Origin: Xenoacremonium recifei
Lineage: Eukaryota; Ascomycota; Sordariomycetes; Hypocreales; Nectriaceae
DNA length: 64,000 nt
NCBI GenBank assembly: GCA_012184525.1
Contig: WOFQ01000018.1
Span: 186,001 to 250,000, forward strand
Direction: 5' to 3'
The translations under genes were made by a program, and so were the position numbers. Shown here piece after piece: positions 45,257 through 56,219 of the stretch (the first letter of the stretch is position 1; each line of letters opens with the position of its first letter). The notes under the pieces are model-generated. The model was given only the letters and a program-made list of their open reading frames with translations, searched no databases and was not told the DNA's origin.

Positions 45257-47476
45257 GGTGAATGGAGTTGGAGAGACAGAAATCAGAGGATGGGCAGGAC
45301 AAGGGGTATCAAGGCAACGGAGCTGAATTGTAAGAGTATGCAGAGCGCTATCGAGCAGAGCTGGGATTTGTAGGAGAGAGGAGGAGGAGGAGGAGGAGGA
45401 GGAGAGGCAGGAGAGGAGGCAGGAGAGCTGCAAATCAATCAGCCATTAATTGTATATGGATCCATCCATGCCAGCGGGCAGGCGTCGACCTCCACCGACC
45501 TCATGCCCGGGGCGGGCTTCTATTCTAGTTGGGCTTGGCCTACAAGTACCTAGACCCAAACCTAGGGAAGGGAAAGGTCCCTCCCGCCAGTCCAGTCCAG
45601 TCCATCGAGGGCGACTCCATCACTGTCTCCCTTAGTGGAGCCCGCCCACTAACCCCGGCGCCCGAGCCACTGAAGCCGTCCACCATTACCGCATTGCAGC
45701 GCTTTATTAGGCTGCTCTGTCCTCCACTGATCAGGGGTTCTTTCTCGCCGCCCGTCTGTCAGATGAGGAGAGCATTGCATCTCATGGAGAGCCGCATGCG
45801 GGCAAATGGCGCTGAGACAGGAGTCGCGTGTTCGAGGCAGCCATGCACAAGATCAGCTCGCATGTGCCATCCCATCTCTAACTCCTCTCATCCTCCTTTC
45901 ATGCCTCGACCGCTGCGCAGCGTTCCCAAGCGCCGTCGAGCCATTTCCCGTTGATTCCAGGGGACCGCCCTAACACCTCGCCATAGTGCGACACCTCGTA
46001 GGGCCGGAGCCAAGCAGTCAGAAATGCATGAATGCCCGGGGAATGCCGCATGGAGCCGTGTTTCGTTTCTATTTCCATCCCATGCCTGAGCCTGAGCCTG
46101 AGCCTGTCCTCCCTCCGTGGACGTGCATATTGAGGCGGCTGACACGAATAGTCAGCCGCCTCCTGAACTGCCATCCATCCATCCATACAGCTGTCCTCTT
46201 CTGGGTCTCATTGTCGTTGAGTCTCTACCTATCTCGTCTCCATCGTCATTTGACCAGTTCAGCTGGCCACCGCCTATCACCATCACCATCTCCGATGAAA
46301 GGGGCATAGGCGCCCCCCATGACATCAAAATTAATTTGAGCCCATGTCCAGTCCAGGCCTGCTGTCTGGCACCGAATCTTAAACCTCAATGCCCAGTGCC
46401 GCGCTCGCAAACAGCCTAATAAAGACACGAACCCTCGAATCCCACCCGCTGTCACTTGCTTCGGTCTAAAGTCGATCATGCACTCTCCCGGCGCCAGTAT
46501 CAGGTGTGGAGGGGCTCACTCACTCTCTTAAGCCCCTAATCAGCAGCGCCCACATGCCTCCATCTCGACAGCAATCTTTCCCGCGTGAGCTGCAAGGCCC
46601 AGCTGGGAATGGCACGCCTCGTCCCTCCGGAGCATCACCAGCTTGGGCCTGGCGTGTCTTCCTCTTTGATTGATGTTCAGATATCTCACAACATTTTGCC
46701 ACCGGCAAGTTCAGACACACGTTGCCTGGCCATGACCTCAGTCATCCCCTGGAGATCTACAGACGACTGTCCAGCCAGCGGGCCGATCACGTTGCAATCC
46801 GGCCGATTGACATGTTTGATCTCCACGAAGCGAGTTGGCTCTGAGGTATGAAGGCTTGCGCTCCCACGAACTCTGCTGTGATTTTTGCTTTGTCCACCTG
46901 GGAAAACAACCGAGTCCGGGGTATTAGTCGAGGGCCCTGCACGATGACGTCCTCCCGTCTCGAAGCAACAGCTTGGGGTCTATCATTATCTCTCGGGAGT
47001 ACTGGCCGAAACCTTCTAGGGTCCGCCTGGAAGACCAACAAGGCGGTTGTTGATGTCAAGTCGCCTGCCAGGAACCATATTCCGGATCCAGCAAGCGATG
47101 GAAATGTAGACTTCGGAACAAAATTTTACCTCACAGACATCACCTAACTAAGCCTAAAAGGAAGGAACCTGTTGGGGTGGGATGCGACTTCTCAATTGCT
47201 TGCCTCCTTCAATGCGGGAAAGCAGGTGCTGTAGACATAAAAACTTCCTGCCCAGACACCTCAGGTATCAATGCTTCAATCATCGCTTCCAGGAATGAAT
47301 CCAAATAGCCTCCAAACCCCCTCTCCTTCATGAATGATCCCTCCAAAACTCCCTGAAATATGCCGTCCACTCCAATTCGCCCAAACTCCCTAGAATGCAG
47401 AATTTCCTCTAGGCCGTAATCGCTTGTCCATATGCTCTCGAGTCGACTTCGGTGCCCTTCACTTCTCCCCGTCTCA
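45257..47476. other. long intergenic region with simple repeats
   Basis: About 2.2 kb with no supported gene. It holds a (GAG)n tract at about 45380-45404 and a (CTGAGC)n run at about 46085-46105. Frames of about 100-140 codons on both strands overlap and show no motif. It includes the promoter of the coiled-coil gene and the 3' flank of the GT31-like gene. Confidence 0.5.
45380..45404. repeat. (GAG)n microsatellite
   Basis: About eight uninterrupted GAG/GGA units in the upstream region of the minus-strand coiled-coil gene, non-coding. Confidence 0.8.
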
Positions 47477-48997
47477 TCACGCCACGTTGACGCCTTGCGG
47501 CCAGTTCATCTCGCCGCATTTGTGTTCTTCAATCCATTTCTTGATCTTGTCGAGATCCCAACCGCTGAGCCACTTGTCGCTCATCCGCGTCTCTTGCTTC
47601 ACGGGAACTCCCAACTTGATCGTCTTGCCTATCGAGCAGACCCGGTGGTGGTATCGATATTGGAAACATTGCGAGTTGCTCTCGCAAGCCTTTCGACAGG
47701 CATCGAAACTGACATGTGCTTTCTTCTCCTCGGCAGAGAGATTCTCCGTCTTGGCCAGTGACAGATGTCGATAATCATGGTCGTCGTTCTGGTCAAGGTA
47801 GTAGACATCCTCGCTCATGTTATCCCAGTCCTCCCGAACTTTCAGTAGCAGCGGCTCAACGAAATGATGATAGACATCTCTGACGCGAACGGGCTCTCCA
47901 AGCCCGATCTTCTTCTGGAACTCGTGCAGCTCAAACATCTCAGAATCACTGATGTCAGTCAGAGTTGCAAGAGGTTCACACCATTGCATGCTTCCAAAGG
48001 GCATGGTGTTTGGTTTCTCATAATTCAGTGTTGGCCACTAATCGTGCATTAGTATTTGAATCAACCAGCCTCGGCCCTTGACCTTGGCGGGATTACTTAC
48101 GACACTCTTGACTGTCAAGTCGGCCAGTTCCTTCACGGCCACTCCAAACATCACATCACCGCAGCATGCCGCCGTGGTCCTCTCGTCAAATTGTTCTGCA
48201 ACTCCCACCTTGCCTCTGAACATCTTTTTCATCGTTGCCTGCGACAAAACATAGCCGGGGCGACCATGCGCCATGATGAACCCGCCCATTGCGACAGGAC
48301 TACCGAGATAGTTCGGGGCCGAAGGTTTCAAGTGCTTGAGCCATTCCACCAGCGTCGACCACATCACATATGTGTCTGATTCCACGAACACATACCAGTC
48401 GTACCCGGGCCTGAGTTTATACGTCTTCTCTGCCATGTGGATGTTCTTGTACTTGTCGAGCTTCCCAGCAGCCGTGTGGACGTCCTGCTCCTCCCGATAG
48501 CAAGTTTCGAGGTTCAGCAGACATGACTTCTGTTGGTGGTAGATGTCAAAGTCGGAATGGTCCTCCTGAACTTCAAGCATCACATTATCCAGGCTGTCCC
48601 GGACCTCGAATCCACCAATCTTCTGGTCTAGGTCGCTGAAAATAAGGAACTCTGGGGCGCATTTGAGATTTGCCATCAGCTTGGCCGGGATCTTGCTGTG
48701 AGCCTCATGCGCCGAAGTCCGCACCACGACGAGAACGTTGGATGTGTCTGGAAACCCTTCACACGTGGGATCGTATGGACGAGACGGTACTATCCGACTC
48801 TGGCCCTTAGAAACGCTGTCTTGAAACTGAAGCGTAGGCAAATTTTGCCGAATACTGCTGAGGTCGCGGCAATAGGTTCCGTCTTCGCATATCTGTCCCA
48901 TCCGACGGGCCGTCACGGCGAGGGCTCCAAGCAAAATGCCTGACACCAACAGCAGCATGACAGACCGCCGAGACATAAGCTTTGAGATTGGAGACAT
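47477..48997 (-). CDS. GT31-like glycosyltransferase, type II membrane protein
   Basis: Probable Golgi glycosyltransferase of the galactosyltransferase/Fringe-like family in fungi. Minus-strand exons 48997-48101 and 48037-47477 give 485 residues; the intron has a GTAAGT donor and an ACTAATG branch. A short cytosolic stretch precedes one membrane anchor (residues about 13-29, VMLLLVSGILLGALAV). The catalytic region includes VLVVVRTSAHEAHSKIP, YVFVESDTYVMW (metal-binding ESD at 206-208) and AHGRPGYVLSQ, then CCGDVMFG. The C-terminal 90 residues contain several cysteines (FDACRKACESNSQCFQYRY) that look like a PAN/apple-type module. A longer start 53 codons upstream exists, but the chosen one puts the anchor at the N-terminus. 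Confidence 0.85.
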
Positions 48998-50632
48998 GGT
49001 GGACAGTGGGACTGAGGGCCAAAAAGCACCTCTTTTGTCGCAAAATGGCAAATCCAGTCGCAAAGACGTCAGCAAGCGATTCCCAGCCGCATTCCGGGGA
49101 AAGAGGTGTTTAAAGATGAGAGGAGAGATAAAGAGACAAAGATTACACCACGCCACGGAAAAAGGTCACATTGGGGCAGAGACCGCATAATTAGCTGCCT
49201 CTGCCTCGTATTGCTTCTTGTCAGCACGATGAGCAGTGCCCCAGAAGTCGCCGCAGAGTTCGCGGATCCACGGCAGACGGCACTAGCCAAGACAAGCCAG
49301 ACCCCAGATGGAAGCATCGTCGCCATTGGATCGAGGCTGCGCCGTTATCAGAGCGGTGTTGAGAGGGGCCTTTGCTATGATCCTTCAAAAGACCCCTCAG
49401 CAAGTGGGTGGAGCGAGGAGATGAGCGGAAGAAAGATGTGTCAGACGGGGCTGACACTGACAGTCTGGCCGACTAAAGGACCAACACGAAAGATGAGCAA
49501 GGACGATGCGACATCCGAGCGAGAGAAAATTGCGTCCGCCGAGCATGCCGCAGCGAGTTCCACGATTAGAACGAGACGTGTCGCGTGTCTGATCTTCGTC
49601 TTGAGTTCTGCGTCATCCACCTCCCCTTGTCTAGCCAGCATCAGACGGAGTGTTTGAGAGTCGATCAGGGGGCAGGGTAAACCTGCCTGGGGAATTAAGC
49701 TTCTGCAACTCATCTACGGACCAAGTAAAATCGACTGGTCTCGATCCCGTACGACGAATAACGGCAGAGGTTTTGCTGCATTATCCATGCAACAGCAGCA
49801 AGCCACAGTCTAGAGGCGCCAATAGTTTCGACGGCAGAGATAAAAGCCGCCAAATTTATTAGAGATTTGAGCCGACACCTCGCACCGGTGGAATCCTCCC
49901 AGCCTTACGACGGGTCCGCTGCAGCCCCTGTATGTAGAGTCGGTTCCCGTCCCGAGGTGCTGTCAAATCCCCTCACATGGTCGGTTTCAGCGAAGCATTG
50001 AGATTAACTCTGAGTACGAGCTTATTTCTCATGGTCTGGGGATGGCCCTTGTTGCTGTCAATATTTTTGGCCGAGGCAAAGTCAGAAGTCCTCGTATTTC
50101 GTCTAATCCTTCCAGGAGAAGCACGGAGTCAGATCCTATCTTGGGTGGCCTGGTCATAAACGCTACACGACGCCTCTTGCTAACCAACTGCCTCCTCGAG
50201 CTCTACCGTCCAGACTTCTGGTATCGTCAGTAACTGTTCGGGACGGCTTCCAGCATTGACCCCTATACCTTTCCTATTCGAGTTCGACGACGTCGAAATT
50301 GCTTCTAGCCTTTTGGTGCTGGACAACCGGATCGTGGAACAAGCGGCGCGCCAAGATGGCGAGGTCAAACGATTAATTAATCTTACCCGGGTTTCAATTA
50401 ATTGACTGAGGGGTCGAGATCGAACTCCCCGGCAAGCTTCGATGTCCAACCAGAAGTCCGGGTAAAAGAACTTCAGATTGTGTCTTCTTTGGGATAGTCT
50501 TGGATCGGAGTTGCGTTTCTTTTCACACAGCAGTAAACAGTAAGAGCCCATGTTTACTGCGCTCAAATCTTTCCGTTCAACAAAAATGAAAGGCCTTTTG
50601 GGGAGAAAGGGCAAAAGGAAAAGGTGCTTGTT
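48998..50632. other. intergenic, no gene seen
   Basis: About 1.6 kb upstream of the GT31-like gene. A 183-codon plus-strand frame at 49106-49657 overlaps the gene's leader and shows no family features. It marks the left edge of a gene-poor stretch. Confidence 0.5.
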
Positions 50633-50703
50633 GCCCCGTACTGGAATCGAACCAGTGATCTTGTCATTACTAGTGACACGCTATACCACTTAGCCAACGG
50701 GGC
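50633..50703 (-). tRNA. tRNA-Thr (anticodon AGU)
   Basis: On the minus strand the acceptor stem GCCCCGT pairs with ACGGGGC. The T arm reads ACTGG TTCGATT CCAGT. The anticodon stem TGTCA/TGACA encloses loop CTAGTAA, giving anticodon AGT, which reads Thr ACU and related codons after A34 editing. No intron. A TTTT run about 10 nt after the 3' end on that strand is a likely Pol III terminator. Confidence 0.92.
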
Positions 50704-51524
50704 TGAACTTGCTTGATGGGTGCGGAATTCCGTATTGCAATTGATGAGCTACACGCAGCTTACTCCAACAAACGCCAAGAGATTCCAGTTGCAACCATAT
50801 TCACTCTCGACTATATGTCAATCAATTGAGCAAGAAATATAAAAGTAGGTTCACTGCTCTGAGGTATATCAGTTTTACTTCCACACTCTCATGTTTCAGG
50901 CGAAGTATCTAGTCAGCTAAATCTCATGGTGAAAAATTCCACGACAGTGACTCGACTTCTTGCGTTACCCTGCAGCTCAAATATCACCCAGCGCTCCAAG
51001 CATCACAAAAGCCAATCGTTTTATCAGGGGATCAATTACCCCATTTGGGTAAATATTGATATACGTGTCTCAATTGACGAATCATCAACTGAGCCGTGGT
51101 TTTAACGCCTAAACTATTGTCAACGCGTGGCTGGCCGGGCCAGTCTGACTCACAGCGGCCTGCCGTGACCCGATCTAGACCATAGTTTCGATGAACGACC
51201 TTCTTGATCTGGAATTGTGATGGATGATGAGTCGCTACGTGACTGACTCAACACTGAACAGGAAACATTAGTTTGGAAATAGACGACTTGTATTTAAGGC
51301 GTACTCGTTCGCAACTTAGGGTTTGCGGTGAAGTTTGTCTCATCACTTACACGAAGCTCCTCTTAGATTAGCCTCGAGAAGACCATGTCGACCATCAGCT
51401 ATTGCTTAAACCCCAACCCGCATACTCACTCGACGATCAAATAACCACAATAAAGGCAATTCGCCACAAAAAAAGCCACATAAAACACTCAATTCTTCTC
51501 ATCAGAGCTGGTCGAGCAACAACC
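50704..51524. other. intergenic, no gene seen
   Basis: About 820 bp, AT-richer than the genome average here. No coding frame or repeat I can support. Confidence 0.5.
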
Positions 51525-51779
51525 ATGGCGCCAACTTCCGAGATTTCCTCCTCCCACTCATCATCCAACGACCCAAGCTCGTCAGGCTCTGTCAAAGGAC
51601 ATCACGGCACTGGCTTTTCGAAAGAGAAGTTGTACGGACTTCTGGCTGGTGCAGGCCTCGCTGTAGTTCTGTTTGCATTGACGCTGCTCCTGGTGTGCTG
51701 GTGGAGGCGGCGGAGGGCGGGCTTGGGGGAGAGGGAGAGGTTAGGATCGTCAAGCTCGATGGTTGAAGCCGCCCCGTGA
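51525..51779 (+). CDS. small single-pass membrane protein, unknown
   Basis: Single-exon frame of 84 residues. The N-terminal third is Ser-rich (SSSHSSSNDPSSSGS). One strong membrane segment lies at about residues 40-60 (LLAGAGLAVVLFALTLLLVC). It is followed by a basic stop-transfer run (WRRRRAG) and a short Ser-rich tail. The arrangement suggests N-out/C-in topology, like the tail of fungal cell-wall sensor proteins, but there is no signal peptide or cysteine-rich ectodomain in frame, so it may be a fragment. Function unknown. Confidence 0.45.
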   Translation: MAPTSEISSSHSSSNDPSSSGSVKGHHGTGFSKEKLYGLLAGAGLAVVLFALTLLLVCWWRRRRAGLGERERLGSSSSMVEAAP

Positions 51780-52432
51780 GCTACGAAATCTAAAGACATC
51801 CATCAAAGTAGCTTCTCACTTGACCACATCTTCGGAAACTGGATCTGGGCTGGTCGAAATCCGAGTTCAGCGGTTCCCGAGGGGCTGCCCTGGGGCAATC
51901 CGAGTCGCGGATCTCCTCGTATATATCGGAAGTTGGGTGCGACCAAGGACATGCTTAATCATCTCTGGATGTCTCTGGACATGATTCCCTAGGCGACTCA
52001 GAAGATGTGAACATCATTATCGCAAACGCGGAAGAGCGCTAAAAACTCGTTTAGAAAAGACCGACTGTCCCTTTCCTTATTGCGAAAGTCTCTGGAATTG
52101 TTGAAAAAGCGGACAATGACCTCGTCGAATTGAATTACACTCCTCTCAGCGAGGGGGATGGTTGACAGCAAGAAATTGGGTATCTCGCACGAGAGAGGGT
52201 AGCTAGCGTGCTAGTCAATGTTCAGTTGACATATTTCCGGGAGCCTCTGGTGTATTCATCTTAAGTCGGTCAAGAGACCTTCACCTTCCCAGGCCGGAAA
52301 CTTCTTGGTTCTTTCATCTTTCAAGCTGAAGATCGTAGATAACGCAAAGACCTTAGGATCAGACATCGTTCATCTGTTCAAGTTGTGTCTAATCAATCCG
52401 AATTCTCATGATTGTATTCATGAACAAGCGCA
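51780..52432. other. intergenic, no gene seen
   Basis: About 650 bp without a plausible frame. Confidence 0.5.
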
Positions 52433-52978
52433 TTACATAAAAGTCATGATCTTGTAGTCTCCATTATAACTCCCGTTGAAAGTGATCTTGAGGTCGATGT
52501 GAGTCCAAAGCTCATTCCCGTTCTTGAGATAAATTTTGTGTTCACCCTTGGCTACGAAGAAATTGATTCTTGCAGCGAGCCCATCCCTCATGTTTCCCCT
52601 AAGCTCTTCGACTTGGATGCCGGCATAGCTTGGTATCATCGTCACAGTCAAATCATACAGATCGATTGCGCCTCTCATCTATATAGACGCGATGTCAGTT
52701 AAGCGAGGATCAGGGGATATCTATCTTGGGACATCATACTCTGATGGGGCCAAAAGCCCATTCATACTCGCGGAGCTGTTTCTCTACCGGATTTCCGTCT
52801 TCATCTGTCTCCTGCTCTCCGACGATGGGTTCAACTTCGACTTGCTCGAGATAATAGACATTATCACCCTCATCGGGAGCCTGGACCTGGACAAGCGCAG
52901 CTTGAAGTTGGAGTCAGTATATTATTCGTGGAAGAATATTATTCTAGGGTAGGGTGAGGCGGCAATACCGGTAGACAT
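52433..52978 (-). CDS. orphan small protein, three exons
   Basis: Minus-strand exons 52978-52969, 52900-52740 and 52678-52433 give 138 residues. The first exon is only 10 nt (ATG TCT ACC G); the intron after it has a CTGAC branch site and AAG acceptor. The second exon has VYYLEQVEVEPIVGEQE and REYEWAFGPIR. The last contains DLYDLTVTMIPSYAGIQ, ARINFFVAKGEHKIYLKNG and WTHIDLKITFNGSYNGDYKI. The many alternating hydrophobic residues predict a beta-rich fold. No signal peptide, so cytosolic. I recall no named family. The three-exon join with correct phase argues that it is a real gene. Confidence 0.6.
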
Positions 52979-54211
52979 CTTTATATGATCAATATCTCTC
53001 TGATATTTGACAAGAGTCGAGTTTATGCAATTCTTGTAAGGTATGGTGAGTGCTCAGGAGATGATTCAATATTTAACCTAAAGACGAATAGTGACTGCTT
53101 TTATATATCTCGAACCCGGCCACGATTCGAATTGCTCTTGCGTCATTTCCGATTTCTCCTTGACCTCAGTCTCCACGGCCAGCTGCCGAGATATTGCACT
53201 AGATGACGGATCGACACATTCAGCCGCTTCTGGTGAAGGGCCTCAAAAGTTGACTTGTGCTGATGATTGGTTGCGCTTTGTCCTTGACAGAGTGGAAACT
53301 CTGAGACAAAATATGCAGGTTGGCCAAACCAGATATTTCAGCTTTGTCTCGGACACTTAATTCTGTAGATCTTTACTAGTATTTATCAAGAGCTTAATGT
53401 TTATGAGTAGGGGCGTACGTATAGTTCTCCGCTTGACAACGGCGGTCAGGCACATCACGGATAAGCGAGCACCGTGCTTCCGCAATCGAGGTACCGTAGC
53501 AGGCATAGTTATCCAATAATGCAAAGGCAAGTACGTCATCGCAGGGTACAGCTTCCAGGCCGTCTCCGAGGGACCAATCCTTGTATGTTGAGAATCCTAC
53601 GAGCCGGAGAGGGGGACGGTGAAAGGGATGGCGGGCTGTGTGATATGCGTCGAGTTCATGACCAAGAAACACCTCATGGAAGGGAAGAAAGCTCCAGCTC
53701 GAATTATACCGACGCCCAGTTTCATGCTTGTGCTTGCCGCTGCAGCAACTTAGAGGTAAAGATAGGACGTATAGGCTATGGAGGTTTTTGGGACAAGGCC
53801 TGAGGCTGCACTAGGGAGGCATCGGCTTGCAGATACTATAAACATCGGCCGGAAAAGCAACAGTTGACTTGCACTTGAGAAGCAGGGGAAGTTTGAGAAG
53901 GGTTTAATTTTCTTGGTATTCGCCGAGAGGGCTTAACGGCCGTGGTACGTCTAGACGCTACCTTGACGCATTTCCGACCGAGAAACAAAACACAGGCCTA
54001 GACTGGCAGAAAAGTCAGCTCATTCTGAAAGCGAGGAGGAGAAGATGAAGTCAAGATTGTGTTCTTACCAAGCTTGAAGGAAGTTCTGATAGACTATGCA
54101 TGAAGGAGGGTACAGTATCTCCACAGCCATGATGTTCAGAATGGAAATCGATGCCGACAGATTCTTGGTATCAAGAGCCGCATGTGCCATAGTCTATAGC
54201 TCCTGGTGCTT
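52979..54211. other. gene-poor interval
   Basis: About 1.2 kb. A minus-strand frame at 53394-53672 with four cysteines and plausible codon use lacks an ATG start and was not called. Otherwise nothing seen. Confidence 0.45.
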
Positions 54212-54412
54212 TCACACGAAGGTTCGAGGCCAACCCGATGCATCCATGTGGCTCATGTCGGTCTCGACTCGATCTTGTCGCCGGAGTAAACAGTCGAAGC
54301 AGGCGCGTAGAAGAGTGAAGCAGATGCCTCCCGAGGCGCCACCGATCAAAAAAGCGGCGATCTTCTCTCCTATGGTCATGTGGTCTGTGTTGTCGCTTCT
54401 GGGGACGTCCAT
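54212..54412 (-). CDS. possible small membrane protein
   Basis: A 66-residue frame on the minus strand. Residues about 16-36 (KIAAFLIGGASGGICFTLL) form a credible membrane helix with small-residue packing, followed by a Cys/Arg-rich stretch (CFDCLLRRQDR). No homologue is known to me. It may be one exon of a larger gene or chance, and a 131-codon frame lies opposite. Confidence 0.3.
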   Translation of the reverse strand: MDVPRSDNTDHMTIGEKIAAFLIGGASGGICFTLLRACFDCLLRRQDRVETDMSHMDASGWPRTFV

Positions 54413-55522
54413 GATGGTGGATGGCTTTCGTCTGATTCTTCAAAGAGAGTGCTCTTGGGTAGCGGAAGGGAATGTGATGTGTCTAGAGTGAGAGAGCGTG
54501 GGATGGGTAACGAAGACGATGAGAAGTGATATTTTTGTTGATGTTTAGAGGAGTTTGGGGTGGAAGGTCTTGGAAGCAAAGGAGTGTTGACTGTGTGCGG
54601 GTGGCCGTGAATCACTGTCGTATGGCCCTGTGCGTCAACCGAGCAGCCACCCTTCACCTTCAGCTGTCGAGCTTTGACAGTGAAGCTCCCACATCAAGTC
54701 ATTTTCTGATATTTCATGTATCTTTCACGTCCAGTTTCTGGGCCCGAAGAATTAACAGTCAAGGCCTGAGGCTGCAGATCTATGACGACTTTCTTGAAGG
54801 CGACCTGGCCACATGTATTTCGCTTGTTTATCGAGGCGTATAGTTGGATTCTCTTAGCAGCGTGCGTTCTCATAACTATTGCGACCTAATCCATAAGTCG
54901 ATGTTCATATATCTTCCTTTTACTCCAAGGCTGACGGTTTACTCCAGTGTCATGATGAATTGGTAGGAGATTTGACAGACGGCACAAGCTTTGGGCAGAA
55001 CTAAATGTTCATGACCAAGTTTCGTAGCAGTCATCCAAAAAAAAACAGGTAGTCAAAAACTTGGACGTGTGACCAGAACCAGGCCTCAACCAGTCATCCA
55101 GATCTCACACAATGACTTCATTGCGTGATGGACAGTGATGCAGGTTGGGCAGAGGAGTCACCTATCAGGATGCATAACATTTACAACTAATAATCTCTTG
55201 TGGCTGAGCATGAAGACAGGAGGATAAGTATTCCAACTAGGCGTATGAATGAAGCGATAGTAATATAGATCACGAAATATGGAGTGACAAGACGAGCAAC
55301 TCAAGCCTTCTGGGATAAAGGAGGAGGACGAGGAAATATCCACAGCATCACGTGATAGCGCGTCTGTCCAACCACAATGGATGGCCGTACACCGCGTCTG
55401 GTAACATTATCAACCAAAAGAATATGCTAACGAGTAAGAAGCAGGGAAAATCGGGCACAGATAAGGAATGAAAGGCTATTTGCCCATCTGCGAATGAGAA
55501 AGCCCCGTGAGGAGATCAAAGC
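54413..55522. other. intergenic, no gene seen
   Basis: About 1.1 kb, right end of the gene-poor stretch. No supported frame. Confidence 0.5.
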
Positions 55523-55766
55523 ATGGACATTGGCCGAGGCTCGCGAAGAGCCCGCCATGTAGCTGCCAATGGAAATGGGAATGGGAATGGGAATGCCAAC
55601 CACAACGGGCATCTCTCATCGTCGCCCGCGCCGGCCACAAACCCTCAATTGCCGCCAAACATCAACACCAACAGCGTGACTCCCGATGCGCCTCATCGCA
55701 CGCCCGACCAGCCCGCTCCGGACCGGCGACGTCCGCCTCCTCCAAACCCGTTTCGGCTGTATCGAA
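55523..55766 (+). other. possible upstream coding exon
   Basis: From an ATG at 55523, 81 codons of low-complexity but coding-like sequence run (Asn-Gly repeats, then DRRRPPPPNPFRLYR) to a perfect GTGAGT donor at 55767. Splicing to AG at 56181 or 56208 would join it in frame with APC10 and without a stop. Both acceptors are AAG and follow a C/T-rich stretch that looks like a leader, so the link is unproven. Confidence 0.35.
55568..55595 (+). repeat. GGGAAT hexanucleotide tandem
   Basis: Four to five GGAAAT/GGGAAT units, encoding Asn-Gly repeats if the possible exon is translated. Confidence 0.7.
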
Positions 55767-56219
55767 GTGAGTATGGTATTGCTGGCGGCGGCGTCGCTCT
55801 ACTGTTCCCGATTCATAAAACGGTTGAACCGTCGAGTGACGGTGGCCGTGATTCACGGTCGACGTTAGCGTCAGTTCACGTCACGGGCCTTAAAGCTGAG
55901 GCATTCATCTCATGTAACACCAAACTGCCCGACGACTTTAATTCTGGCTTCGCTCTTTTCTCAGCTTCACCTTTCATCGCTCGCGAAAACACCACCATCC
56001 TCATCCTCACTGCCCTTTCCTCTCCTTTCCGTCGCTGCTCGCACACCATGCTGGGAACATAGCCACTATTCGCGGCCGCAGCCTCATCTCGTCGCTCCTT
56101 TGGCTCGATAACTCTCCTCCCCTTCTCTCACTCTATTTTGTTTCTCGATTCCATTCATCCACGGCAACTACAAGACCTAAGTAACCCTCCCGACACCCGA
56201 TAACCAAGTCCCTTGGAGA

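Noticed and set aside
49106..49657. 183-codon plus-strand frame
   Set aside because: Immediately upstream of and opposite the GT31-like gene, no motif.
53394..53672. 92-codon minus-strand frame with four cysteines, possible effector
   Set aside because: No in-frame ATG or signal peptide that I could join to it with good splice sites.
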